Assembly (NCBI RefSeq): GCF_017347605.1
Contig: NZ_AP024484.1
Coordinates: 1,331,501-1,395,500 of the forward strand
Direction: 5' to 3'
Origin: Prevotella herbatica
Lineage (GTDB): Bacteria > Bacteroidota > Bacteroidia > Bacteroidales > Bacteroidaceae
Length of the DNA stretch: 64,000 bases
The translations under genes and the position numbers were made by a program. The notes beneath the pieces were generated by a model. That model was given only the letters and a program-made list of their open reading frames with translations. It made no database searches and was not told the origin of the DNA. The first letter of the stretch is position 1. Each line of letters opens with the position of its first letter. Shown in pieces: positions 34,235 to 42,585 of this stretch.

Positions 34235-37057
34235 TTATTTTGTTCCTTCAGGAAGCATGACCACTGTAATCTTGCTACCAGATCCAAGGAATTCCTTCAT
34301 GAACGCAGATACACTCTGCGGCGTTTGTGCCTCTACAAGTTTTTTGTAGTCAGAATACGTATCAACACCCAACTTGTCATATTCATAGATTACTCCCTCC
34401 CAAAAACCGTTTGTCTTAGCACGGTCGTCGATCTGCTTCAACATCAAAGCCTTAACCTTATTAAGCATTTCCGCATCACAAGTTGTAGCTAACTTATTTG
34501 CTTCATCGGTCATAATCTTCAATGCTATTTCTCGCTTCTCGGGTTTCATAGGACAGACACCAACTATTTGGTATATTTTGAATCCGTCATCCGCAGCACT
34601 TGCACCTCCATAAGCGCCACAAGAATATGCGGCACTAGCTTCTTCGCGAATTTGCTTTAGATACTCCATTGAAAGAACCTGTCCAATCATATCAACCTGT
34701 ATAGACTTCTCCAAGGTGTATGGAAGGTTCATATTATGCCAAACCATGTAGCAATTGGCTTTTGGCGTTTCCATCTTACGATAGAACAGATTTTCGATCT
34801 GTCCCTTTTGTGGCATGAGCTCACGCTTTGAAGCGACATCATTGCCCTTTGCTGGTAAAGATCCAAGATACTTACAGATAAGTGGGCGTATTGTAGCGTC
34901 ATCAAAATTACCGATTATAGTAAATTCCCAACCCTTTGCACTTGCCGTACGATCTTTTGCCATCTGCAGGATGCGATCATAGTTTATATCCTTTAAATCC
35001 TTAAGTAACAGAGGAGCAGTTCTTGGGTTATGGTTATACAATGCTGCTGTAAGAGAGTCACTAAAAGCTATATCTGGAGACAGTTCGCGATTTTTGAGAC
35101 CTACCTCATACTGCTGCATAAGGTTGTTGTATGAATCATTGTCTTTCTTTATATTTGTAAAATATAGATACACCATCTGAAGCATGGTCTCTATATCCTT
35201 TGGTGTTGAGTTACCGTCAACGCTCATTTTTCTCTCACTCATCTTCAAGTTAGCATTGGCAATTTTTCCAGCCATTGCCTTCTGAAGTTCGGTACTTGAG
35301 AAATCACCTAGTCCGCTTATACCAATAACACTATTAAACACCTTCGTATTAATATAATCAGGCATTCCATAAAATGAAGAACCTGCGCCACCAGTACCTG
35401 ATAGAACAACTTGATCTTTCTTATAATCAGTCTTCTTCAAGATAACCTTTACGCCGTTTGAAAGTTCAAGGGTTGTATAATCAAATTTTTTGCTCTTCGT
35501 TTCCTTCTTTATCTTACCAGCCTTTGGAAGTTCTTTAATCAATGGCTCGTTCTTCACGTTATCCACATAAGCTGTAATATTCTCTGCACGTGCAGACTTA
35601 ACAGCGTCAAGAAGTTGTGATTCTGTTGGATATACATTACCTTCCTTCTCATTATTGAAGTTAATGATAACCATATTAGAATCGTTCTTTGAAACAAGTT
35701 CCTTGATTTGTGCATTGATAGCCTCAAGAGGAATCATTGGAACAATCTGCTTCATTGTCTTGTATGAATATTCAATACCCGGCATGGGCTCGTTGGTAAG
35801 GAAGTTTCCCAGACATTCGCGATAGAATTGAGAATTATAACGTTTATCCTTATTGCTGTAAGACTTATCAAGAGAGCTCATATAGTCAGCTTGGAAACGG
35901 CTATATTCAGAAGAAGTGAAACCAAATTCAGCTGCACGACGCAATTCTACTAAAGCAGCCTTCAATGCATCTGCGGCAACATTCATATCTTTTGGAGAAA
36001 CACTTAGATCAAAAGCATCCTTTGTCTTTGCAAAGATATAATCACCATCTCCGGCATACGCCATTACATACGGGCAGTCTGCCTTCTGTGCAGCCTCTGT
36101 AAAACGATTATTAAGCATACTTGATACAGCACCGTTCACATATTGATATACCAAATAAGAAACATTGTTCTTCAAAGAATCAGGGAATACGTCATGCTTG
36201 AACATAAGTTCGACTTCTGAAGATCTTTGTTCCTTGTCCTTATCAATAACAACTATCGGCTGTGCATTATCAGGAACTTGTTCATCAATTATTGGAGCCT
36301 CGTTCTTTGGATTCTGTATATTTCCAAAAAGTTTCTTTATCTGAGCCTCAACCTTGTCAACATCTACATTACCAACAACGATAATACCCTGATGTGATGG
36401 ATGATACCACTTTGTGTAATAGTCTCGCAACTCCTTTGGTTTAAAGTTATCAACAACGCTCATCAATCCGATAGGATAACGCACACCATACTTACTTCCA
36501 GGATATAACTTTGGAAGATTACGTTCAAACATACGACTTGAAGCACTTGTGCGCAAACGCCATTCCTCGTGAATGACACCGCGTTCTTTTTCGATTTCGT
36601 CCTTGTCTAGAGTAAGCCCAGTAGACCAATCACGAAGAATCAACAAGCAAGTGTCGATAGCTCCAGCACGCTGTGTAGGAACATTGTCTATATTGTAAAC
36701 CGTCTGATCAATACTTGTATAGGCATTAAGGTCACCGCCAAATTCTATGCCATTAGCACGACACCATTCAATAAGAGAATTTCCCTTAAAGTTATCAGAA
36801 CCATTAAAAGCCATGTGTTCAAGGAAATGCGCAAGACCACGCTGTGTCTCATCCTCCTGAATTGAGCCAACTTTTTGTGCAATATAGAAGTTCGCACGGT
36901 TTTCTGGCCAGTTGTTGTGACGGATGTAATAAGTCAATCCATTAGCCAACTTACCAATGCGTACATCCTTGTCAACAGGAACTGTCATCTGTGGTTGTGC
37001 CTGAGCTACACCTGCCAGCAAAAGTAACGCTGCTACCAGTAAATTTTTAAGTCTCAT
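34235..37057 (-). CDS. M16-family zinc metalloprotease (insulinase/PqqL type)
   Basis: The 940-residue protein has a signal peptide (1-20, ending VAQA) and two M16 halves. The first half carries the inverted zinc motif HFLEH (77-81) and the downstream Glu region KERGVIHEEW near 155-165. The second half (about 520-930) lacks HxxEH, the usual non-catalytic partner that closes the chamber. Such periplasmic proteins degrade unfolded or short peptides. It is transcribed alone from a consensus promoter; the 1.4-kb stretch beyond that promoter carries no gene. Confidence 0.92.
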   Translation of the reverse strand: MRLKNLLVAALLLLAGVAQAQPQMTVPVDKDVRIGKLANGLTYYIRHNNWPENRANFYIAQKVGSIQEDETQRGLAHFLEHMAFNGSDNFKGNSLIEWCRANGIEFGGDLNAYTSIDQTVYNIDNVPTQRAGAIDTCLLILRDWSTGLTLDKDEIEKERGVIHEEWRLRTSASSRMFERNLPKLYPGSKYGVRYPIGLMSVVDNFKPKELRDYYTKWYHPSHQGIIVVGNVDVDKVEAQIKKLFGNIQNPKNEAPIIDEQVPDNAQPIVVIDKDKEQRSSEVELMFKHDVFPDSLKNNVSYLVYQYVNGAVSSMLNNRFTEAAQKADCPYVMAYAGDGDYIFAKTKDAFDLSVSPKDMNVAADALKAALVELRRAAEFGFTSSEYSRFQADYMSSLDKSYSNKDKRYNSQFYRECLGNFLTNEPMPGIEYSYKTMKQIVPMIPLEAINAQIKELVSKNDSNMVIINFNNEKEGNVYPTESQLLDAVKSARAENITAYVDNVKNEPLIKELPKAGKIKKETKSKKFDYTTLELSNGVKVILKKTDYKKDQVVLSGTGGAGSSFYGMPDYINTKVFNSVIGISGLGDFSSTELQKAMAGKIANANLKMSERKMSVDGNSTPKDIETMLQMVYLYFTNIKKDNDSYNNLMQQYEVGLKNRELSPDIAFSDSLTAALYNHNPRTAPLLLKDLKDINYDRILQMAKDRTASAKGWEFTIIGNFDDATIRPLICKYLGSLPAKGNDVASKRELMPQKGQIENLFYRKMETPKANCYMVWHNMNLPYTLEKSIQVDMIGQVLSMEYLKQIREEASAAYSCGAYGGASAADDGFKIYQIVGVCPMKPEKREIALKIMTDEANKLATTCDAEMLNKVKALMLKQIDDRAKTNGFWEGVIYEYDKLGVDTYSDYKKLVEAQTPQSVSAFMKEFLGSGSKITVVMLPEGTK

Positions 37058-37100
37058 GTATAAAAGTTTTAGTTTATAAAAATCTTAAGATTATATGATG

Positions 37101-37131
37101 CAAAGATAGAGAAACTTTGTAAAAATACAAA
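37101..37131 (-). promoter_or_regulatory. promoter of the M16 protease gene
   Basis: The minus strand has TTTG (plus 37128-37131), 19 bp, then TATCTTTG (plus 37101-37108), an exact consensus match with a leader of about 40 nt. Confidence 0.8.
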
Positions 37132-37266
37132 ACATTTGCAATATTTTTTTACTCTTTCCGTAAAATAGAAAGATGGATCAAACGAAGTTATTTGGTTCAT
37201 TACAAGAATATAAGTAATGAAATAAAATCTCAAATATAGGATAAATATATATTACATCTATAATTA

Positions 37267-37412
37267 CAAAAAAACAAAATATTCCAAAAATTCTAAAAAA
37301 GGCAAATATCCTCCACGCATCACATAAGCTATTGATGGACAATAAATTATCGGTGGAGGTTTACCTCCACTATCATCCACTATCCTCCACGTTTTTGTAA
37401 ACTATTAAGAAA
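37267..37412 (+). repeat. left arm of the inverted-repeat element
   Basis: The arm is the reverse complement of 37860-38005. It contains an 18-bp perfect palindrome (GTGGAGGT/ACCTCCAC, about 37353-37370) and repeated ATCCTCCACG words near both ends (about 37308-37317 and 37382-37391), with ATCCACT spacers between. Confidence 0.85.
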
Positions 37413-37504
37413 CACAGAGCTATTACTAAACATAAAACAGATTATCGGAAATAATAAAGTTGTAAAACATATTTACATTATGACTATTTTAGCAATTTAC
37501 AAAC

Positions 37505-37636
37505 ACGTTTGATCGTAGAAACGCAAACGTTGTAACGATATAAAGAAAACGTTTGATCGTAGTATTGGAAACTTTATATCGTAGGAACGCAAACGTTTGA
37601 TCGATATAAAGGAAACATTATATCGATAAAATAGAT
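37505..37636 (+). repeat. six degenerate 22-bp tandem repeats
   Basis: Units begin at 37505, 37527, 37549, 37571, 37593 and 37615, each exactly 22 bp. The recurring core is ACGTTTGATCGTA followed by a variable part ending in GCAA or GGAA; other units have TATATCG in place of TGATCG. CGTTT at the start of a unit can pair with AAACG across the unit border, so the array can form serial small hairpins. There are no spacers. Confidence 0.8.
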
Positions 37637-37859
37637 CTACTCGTGCTTATCACATGAAAACTAAGATTGAGTTATTAGTATTTTTACAAAGTGCAATACA
37701 TTTACTTGAAATACACAAATCTAATAATCTACGGCAAGCTTCTAAAATTTTTATCCACTTAAATGATCATAAAATATTGGCATACAGAATAAAATGTAAA
37801 TATATTTAAATTCATATCATTCAAGAAACAACACAGCTACGCTTGTTATTAGCTAGATA

Positions 37860-38005
37860 TTTCTTAATAGTTTACAAAAACGTGGAGGATAGTGGATGAT
37901 AGTGGAGGTAAACCTCCACCGATAATTTATTGTCCATCAATAGCTTGTGCGATGCGTGGAGGATATTCGTCTTTTTTAGAACTTTTGGGATATTTTTATT
38001 TTTTC
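37860..38005 (-). repeat. right arm of the inverted-repeat element
   Basis: Reverse complement of 37267-37412, identical over the inner 84 bp and about 95 percent identical overall by eye. The outer end lies about 70 bp from a TATCTTTG box at 38074. Confidence 0.85.
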
Positions 38006-38073
38006 AGGACTATGCATGTAATAAAATTCTCATAAATAAATTCATATATGAATCACAACAGTGTCCAACCAAT

Positions 38074-38081
38074 TATCTTTG
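38074..38081 (+). promoter_or_regulatory. upstream copy of the rbfA promoter -7 box
   Basis: ATTATCTTTGCACTAA occurs here and again at 38418-38433 in front of rbfA. The box is a consensus TATCTTTG, but only a 5-codon frame follows, so it may be an extra start for rbfA or a duplicated remnant. Confidence 0.45.
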
Positions 38082-38146
38082 CACTAATAATTATGTTCTT
38101 TTATTACTAGAGCATCACTCGAAATACAGAATGAGACTTTATTGTT

Positions 38147-38427
38147 CGGTATTGTGTTCGGCTTATTACTTTAACCCACGTTGAAGATAAGCTATACTCT
38201 GTAAAGCAAAGAAAAATATAATTTTCCTTTGCTTTTCCGCTCGTTTGCATTACTCTACCTGCGGTGAAGATAAGCTGCACTCGGGAAAACAAAATTAAAA
38301 CACGTTTTTATTTTGCTTTTCCGCTCGTTTGCATTACTCTACCTGCGGTGAAGATAAGCTGCACTCGGGAAAACAAAATTAAAACACGTTTTTATTTTGC
38401 TTTTCCGCTCGTTTGCATTATCTTTGC
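38147..38427 (+). repeat. 84-bp tandem palindromic repeat
   Basis: Two identical 84-bp units (38231-38314 and 38315-38398) are followed by the first 29 bases of a third, and preceded by a diverged unit from about 38147. Each unit contains a long imperfect palindrome: AAGATAAGCTGCACTCGGG plus AAAACAAAAT pairs with ATTTTGCTTTTCC plus GCTCGTTTGCATTA. In the last copy the 3' arm becomes ATTATCTTTG and works as the rbfA promoter box; in the earlier copies it is ATTACTCTAC, which destroys the -7 consensus. Confidence 0.85.
38396..38426 (+). promoter_or_regulatory. promoter of rbfA inside the repeat
   Basis: TTTG at 38396-38399 and TATCTTTG at 38419-38426 with 19 bp between them match the consensus exactly. 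Both boxes are made of repeat sequence. Confidence 0.75.
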
Positions 38428-38446
38428 ACTAAATAAAATATAAACT

Positions 38447-38782
38447 ATGCAAGAAACAAGACAAAACCGCATATCTCGCCTACTGCAAAAAGAACTGGCG
38501 ATAATTTTTCAGGAACAAACTCGTATGATGCACGGCATAATGGTAAGTGTCACACGTGTAAGAATAAGCCCGGATTTAAGCATTTGCACGGCATATCTCA
38601 GTATATTTCCAAGTGATAAAGGCGAGGATCTTATAGCCAACATCACAAAAAACGAAAAGGCTATTCGATTCAATCTTGGGCAAAGAGTACACAATCAACT
38701 TAGAATAATTCCAGAACTTAGATTCTTTATTGATGACAGTTTGGATTATATCGAACATATTGACGAACTTCTGAAAAAATAG
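38447..38782 (+). CDS. rbfA: 30S ribosome-binding factor A
   Basis: The 111-residue protein has the RbfA KH-like fold: RQNRISRLLQKELAIIF at the start, VSVTRVRISPDLSICTAYLS in the middle and RIIPELRFFIDDSLDYIEHIDELL at the end. It binds the 16S rRNA central pseudoknot and is needed for late 30S maturation and growth in the cold. It is followed after 46 bp by a LolC/E-type permease gene, and its promoter lies within a tandem repeat. Confidence 0.94.
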   Translation: MQETRQNRISRLLQKELAIIFQEQTRMMHGIMVSVTRVRISPDLSICTAYLSIFPSDKGEDLIANITKNEKAIRFNLGQRVHNQLRIIPELRFFIDDSLDYIEHIDELLKK

Positions 38783-38828
38783 ATTATTTCAAATATCCAA
38801 CCCTGTTTTACATGGGGTAGGCACAATT

Positions 38829-40058
38829 ATGAACTTTCCATATTATATAGCTAAAAGATATATCTTCTCGAAGAAGAGCACTAACGTTATCAACGTTATA
38901 TCGATTATATCGGTAATAGGAGTCGCTGTAGCGACTACCGCATTGGTAATTGTATTGAGCGTATTCAATGGTTTCCATGATTTGGTAGCAACATTCTTTA
39001 CTAACTTCGACCCACAGATAGAGGTTGTTCCTACAAAAGGAAAGACAGCTCCTGCTGACGATCCAATTCTTACAAAGATCAAACATTTACCTGAAGTGGA
39101 TGTAGCTACAGAAAGCGTAGAAGATCAGGCATTGGCTATATACAACAACAAACAGGCTATGGTAACTGTAAAAGGTGTTGATGACAACTTTGATCAGCTT
39201 ACGCACATCACGGACATTCTTTACGGAGATGGGCACTATAGTCTACATGCAGGTGACCTGCAATATGGAATCATGGGTATAAGACTTGCGACAACTCTAG
39301 GTACCGGCGCAAGGTTTGGCGACTATCTGCGCATATATGCCCCACAACGAGAGGGACAGCTTGACATGTCAAACCCACAATCAGCATTTGTTGTAGACTC
39401 ATTATTATCTCCAGGAGTAGTTTTTGCTGTAAACCAAAGCAAATACGATAAAAATTATATTATAGCTCCTATTGCGTTTGCACGCAACATCTTCGGACAG
39501 CAAGGCATGTTGTCCTCTCTTGAAATAAGACTAAAAGACGGTAGCAACCTTGATAATGTGAAGAAGGAAATGCAAGACTTAGCTGGTAGCAAATACAAGG
39601 TTATGGACCGCTTTGAACAGCAAGCTGATACATTCAAGATTATGCAGATAGAGAAAATTATAGCATACATATTCCTCACATTCATACTTGTTGTAGCATG
39701 TTTTAACATCATTGGTTCGCTGTCTATGCTTATAATTGACAAGAAAAATGATGTTAACACATTAAGGAATCTTGGAGCCACTGATAAGCAGATATCACAG
39801 ATATTTTTGTTTGAGGGTCGTATGATTTCGGCTATCGGTGCGATTATTGGTATTGGTATTGGATTATTAATGTGCTTTATTCAGCAGCAATATGGGATAG
39901 TTTCTCTTGGCGACAGCAGTGGTAACTTTGTTGTTAATGCATATCCCGTAAGTGTTCACTATGGAGATGTCGCCATAATATTTATAACAGTGCTTGCTGT
40001 TGGATGGCTTGCTGTGTGGTATCCCGTAAGATACCTCAGCAAGCGATTGTTATTCTAA
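38829..40058 (+). CDS. ABC transporter permease of the LolC/LolE-FtsX type
   Basis: The 409-residue inner-membrane protein has one N-terminal span (about 20-45, starting NVISIISVIGVAVAT), a large periplasmic domain (about 50-270) and three C-terminal spans (about 275-300, 325-350, 375-400). The coupling segment KKNDVNTLRNLGATDKQI before the last spans is typical of lipoprotein-releasing permeases. Together with LolD-like ATPases such proteins extract lipoproteins from the inner membrane; the ATPase gene is not adjacent. The last nine bases overlap the convergent murI gene. Confidence 0.9.
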   Translation: MNFPYYIAKRYIFSKKSTNVINVISIISVIGVAVATTALVIVLSVFNGFHDLVATFFTNFDPQIEVVPTKGKTAPADDPILTKIKHLPEVDVATESVEDQALAIYNNKQAMVTVKGVDDNFDQLTHITDILYGDGHYSLHAGDLQYGIMGIRLATTLGTGARFGDYLRIYAPQREGQLDMSNPQSAFVVDSLLSPGVVFAVNQSKYDKNYIIAPIAFARNIFGQQGMLSSLEIRLKDGSNLDNVKKEMQDLAGSKYKVMDRFEQQADTFKIMQIEKIIAYIFLTFILVVACFNIIGSLSMLIIDKKNDVNTLRNLGATDKQISQIFLFEGRMISAIGAIIGIGIGLLMCFIQQQYGIVSLGDSSGNFVVNAYPVSVHYGDVAIIFITVLAVGWLAVWYPVRYLSKRLLF

Positions 40059-40892
40059 ATCCACATGACTCACAGTGACTTCCTCCTGGAGGAATATCTG
40101 TGCGCTTTCTTTAAACTTATCTGGGTTCTCTGTGGTATAATATCTACAGGAACCGTGAGTTGTTATTTCTTTCTCGATATCGTTATGACGTTCTAGATAG
40201 CTTTTAAGACTGTCTGCGACATATTCTCCCTGTGGGACAATCCTGACTCCAGGCTTAACATATTTAATAATCTTTGGCATGAGGATAGGATAGTGTGTAC
40301 ATCCTAATATTATAGCATCAATATCGTTATCCTTTCGCATAAGCTCATCAATACGCTTCTTAACAAAATAGTCAGCACCTGGACTATCAGCCTCGTTATA
40401 CTCAACTAATGGCACCCAGAAGGGACAAGCGACTCCACTTACCTTAATATTGGGCCATAATTTCTTTATTTCCAAATCATAGCTATGACTTTTCACTGTT
40501 CCTTCTGTAGCAAGAAATCCAACGTGATTATTTTTTGTAAGCGTACCAATAATTTCGGCAGTAGGCCTTATTACTCCTAACACTCTTCGTGAAGGATCCA
40601 ATTCAGGAAGATCACGTGTCTGTATGCTCCTTAAAGCCTTAGCTGAAGCGGTGTTGCATCCTAATATAACAAGATGACAACCCATTTCAAACATCTTAAT
40701 AACAGCTTGTCGCGTAAATTGATATACAACATCAAAAGAACGATCACCATAAGGTGCTCGTGCATTATCTCCAAGGTAGAGATAATCATACTGGGGCAGC
40801 ATCTGACGAATACCATGAAGTATTGTCAAGCCACCATAACCAGAATCAAAGACTCCGATAGGTCCAGGATCCTTAGGAAACGACATTATCAT
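40050..40892 (-). CDS. murI: glutamate racemase
   Basis: The 280-residue enzyme supplies D-glutamate for peptidoglycan. Catalytic Cys79 is in LGCNTASA and Cys198 in LGCTHYP; FDSGYGG near residue 15-21 binds substrate and the GDNARAPYG segment is conserved. It is the most downstream gene of the minus-strand envelope operon and overlaps the upstream ompH copy by four bases. Its 3' end overlaps the end of the permease gene by nine bases. Confidence 0.95.
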   Translation of the reverse strand: MIMSFPKDPGPIGVFDSGYGGLTILHGIRQMLPQYDYLYLGDNARAPYGDRSFDVVYQFTRQAVIKMFEMGCHLVILGCNTASAKALRSIQTRDLPELDPSRRVLGVIRPTAEIIGTLTKNNHVGFLATEGTVKSHSYDLEIKKLWPNIKVSGVACPFWVPLVEYNEADSPGADYFVKKRIDELMRKDNDIDAIILGCTHYPILMPKIIKYVKPGVRIVPQGEYVADSLKSYLERHNDIEKEITTHGSCRYYTTENPDKFKESAQIFLQEEVTVSHVDLE

Positions 40893-41398
40893 TTATTTAT
40901 AACTGCTTTAACTATGTCAGTGATGTCTTCTCCTGTAGCATTATTTATGTATGGAACGGCATCATTGTCTGTATTCAATATAAAAGCATATCCACGCTGG
41001 TCACCAATTACCTTTACTGCAAGACGTAATTTTACCTTCAATGAATCATACGCCTCTTGCTGTGCCTGTGCTAACAGACGGGCAGCCTCTTGCTTGAAAG
41101 CAACATTCTTTTCCATCATGTCTTGAAGCTCAGCTTGACGCTTCTGTAATATTGTAGGTGCGAAATCACGCTGACCGTCAAGAAACTGCTCATATTTTTT
41201 ATTGAACTCTTCTTCTACACGCTTAGTCTCAGCATCGTATTTAGCTTGCAAATCACTCATATTGTGCTGCACTAATGCATAATCAGGCATCTGCTTCATT
41301 GCATTCTCAAAGCTAAAATAACCGAATTTTAAAGAGGCTTGCGCACTGGCTGCAAAGCTAAATGCAGCGAAAGCAAGAAACAAGAATAGCTTTTTCAT
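40889..41398 (-). CDS. OmpH/Skp-family periplasmic chaperone (copy 1)
   Basis: The 169-residue protein has a signal peptide (about 1-20, ending SAQA) and a long charged coiled-coil segment (about 45-125), the tentacle of Skp trimers that cradle unfolded outer-membrane proteins. The C-terminal YAFILNTDNDAVPYIN strand matches the OmpH body domain. It lies 130 bp from the second copy, separated by a 14-bp hairpin at 41474-41504, and is translationally coupled to murI. Confidence 0.9.
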   Translation of the reverse strand: MKKLFLFLAFAAFSFAASAQASLKFGYFSFENAMKQMPDYALVQHNMSDLQAKYDAETKRVEEEFNKKYEQFLDGQRDFAPTILQKRQAELQDMMEKNVAFKQEAARLLAQAQQEAYDSLKVKLRLAVKVIGDQRGYAFILNTDNDAVPYINNATGEDITDIVKAVINK

Positions 41399-41473
41399 AA
41401 TTGAACAAATATTAAATATTACTGATCTTAATTATTGAAATTCTATAAAAATACATGATTACCTTTATGAGAA

Positions 41474-41504
41474 AGTAGGGACGGAATGATATTCCGTCCC
41501 TACT
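41474..41504. terminator. 14-bp hairpin between ompH paralogues
   Basis: AGTAGGGACGGAAT (474-487) pairs perfectly with ATTCCGTCCCTACT (491-504) around a 3-nt loop. On the minus strand only TTTCTC follows, a poor U-run, so it may cause partial termination or protect an mRNA 3' end. Confidence 0.6.
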
Positions 41505-41527
41505 CTATTCATATCGGAGTATGAATT

Positions 41528-42028
41528 TTACTTCAATTTGTTAAGTTGTGCCTTAACATCTGCTGTAACATCCTTACTGAGAGTATCACTGATATATGGG
41601 ATACCTGCACTTACATCCATGATGTAAACATATCCACCAACTTTGCCTACAGCCTTAATAGCATTGACAAGTTTGGCAGTAATAGGCTGCATCTTTTCCT
41701 GCTGAGTCTTCTGAAGAGCCTGCTGGTTGTCTTGATATGTCTGCTGAATCTTCTGATACATCGTCTGAAGGTCAGTTTCGGTTTCCTGCTGCTTTGTAGC
41801 ATTCATAGTAGACTTTGTCTTATCATACTCCTGGCTCTTACGAGTCAGTTCATCCTGCATAGCCTTAAGATCATTCTCATACTGCTTTGCAGTTGCTTCC
41901 ATCTCACCACGAGCCTTAATGAATTCAGGCATCTGAGACATTACTTCCTGAGCATTAAGATGTCCGAACTTCTGAGCAAATGTAGCTAGAGGAGCGAACA
42001 ACATCAACATTAAAATAATTTTTTTCAT
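41528..42028 (-). CDS. OmpH/Skp-family periplasmic chaperone (copy 2)
   Basis: The 166-residue protein has a signal peptide ending TFAQ and a glutamine-rich coiled coil (about 40-120; many Q and K residues such as TYQDNQQALQKTQQEK). The closing YVYIMDVSAGIPYIS strand matches the OmpH fold. The gap to copy 3 is 26 bp. Chaperoning of outer-membrane proteins is inferred from family and from the bamA gene in the same run. Confidence 0.9.
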   Translation of the reverse strand: MKKIILMLMLFAPLATFAQKFGHLNAQEVMSQMPEFIKARGEMEATAKQYENDLKAMQDELTRKSQEYDKTKSTMNATKQQETETDLQTMYQKIQQTYQDNQQALQKTQQEKMQPITAKLVNAIKAVGKVGGYVYIMDVSAGIPYISDTLSKDVTADVKAQLNKLK

Positions 42029-42054
42029 GTGTTCTAAATTTATATTTATATTAA

Positions 42055-42567
42055 TTATTTAGCATATCCTAATTTCTGAAGTACATCATTAGATATATCT
42101 ATACGTGGACTTCCGAATATTATTCCTTGATCGCTTGAACGGTCGAGAACTAAACTATATCCACGCATTTCAGAAATTTCTTTCACTGCATTATAGATAT
42201 CATCCTGAATTGGAGCAATAAGGCTTTCACGCTTTTTGAACAGTTCACCTTCAGGACCGAAATACTTTTTCTTAAGTTCTGCAGCTGATTTTTCTTTAGC
42301 CATTATCTGTTCCTGCTTTGCCTTCTTTTGTTCCTGTGAAAGAAAAGCGATTTCATTCTGATAGTTTTTGTACATCGTGCTAGCTTCAGTATTCAAAGCC
42401 TCAACTTCAGCCTGCCATTTCTTGCTCACCTGATCCAGCTGTTCGTTTGCACGTTCGTAAGCTGGTATATTCTTAAGTATGTATTCCATATCAAGGAGAG
42501 CAAATTTTTGTGCACTCATTGTCATTGCCGATAAAAGCAAGACAAACATCAATACTGTTTTTTTCAT
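42055..42567 (-). CDS. OmpH/Skp-family periplasmic chaperone (copy 3)
   Basis: The 170-residue protein has a signal peptide ending MSAQ and a coiled-coil centre (about 40-115, LDQVSKKWQAEVEALNTEAS and KKAKQEQIMAKEK). YSLVLDRSSDQGIIF is the C-terminal body strand. It lies immediately after bamA (18 bp), the usual bamA-skp order. Of the three copies it is the closest to the assembly factor gene and probably the ancestral Skp. Confidence 0.9.
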   Translation of the reverse strand: MKKTVLMFVLLLSAMTMSAQKFALLDMEYILKNIPAYERANEQLDQVSKKWQAEVEALNTEASTMYKNYQNEIAFLSQEQKKAKQEQIMAKEKSAAELKKKYFGPEGELFKKRESLIAPIQDDIYNAVKEISEMRGYSLVLDRSSDQGIIFGSPRIDISNDVLQKLGYAK

Positions 42568-42585
42568 ACTTTCTTTTTTTATATG

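Larger units (their letters stand above)
37267..38005. mobile_element. 739-bp inverted-repeat element without coding capacity
   Basis: Two arms of about 146 bp in inverted orientation bound a 447-bp centre. The centre holds six degenerate 22-bp tandem repeats and AT-rich DNA with no protein-sized frame. The innermost 84 bp of each arm are identical; about eight differences lie toward the outer ends. I find no transposase and no clear target-site duplication. The structure fits a non-autonomous transposon (MITE-like) or a recombination-prone invertible segment. It separates the M16 protease promoter from the rbfA promoter region. Confidence 0.6.

Noticed and set aside
37505..37636. CRISPR array
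   Set aside because: Units abut with no spacers, are degenerate, and no cas gene is near.
38005..38146. Small gene after the TATCTTTG box at 38074
   Set aside because: The first ATG is followed by a stop after five codons, and the 84-codon frame starting at 37930 runs through the inverted-repeat arm without a recognisable product.
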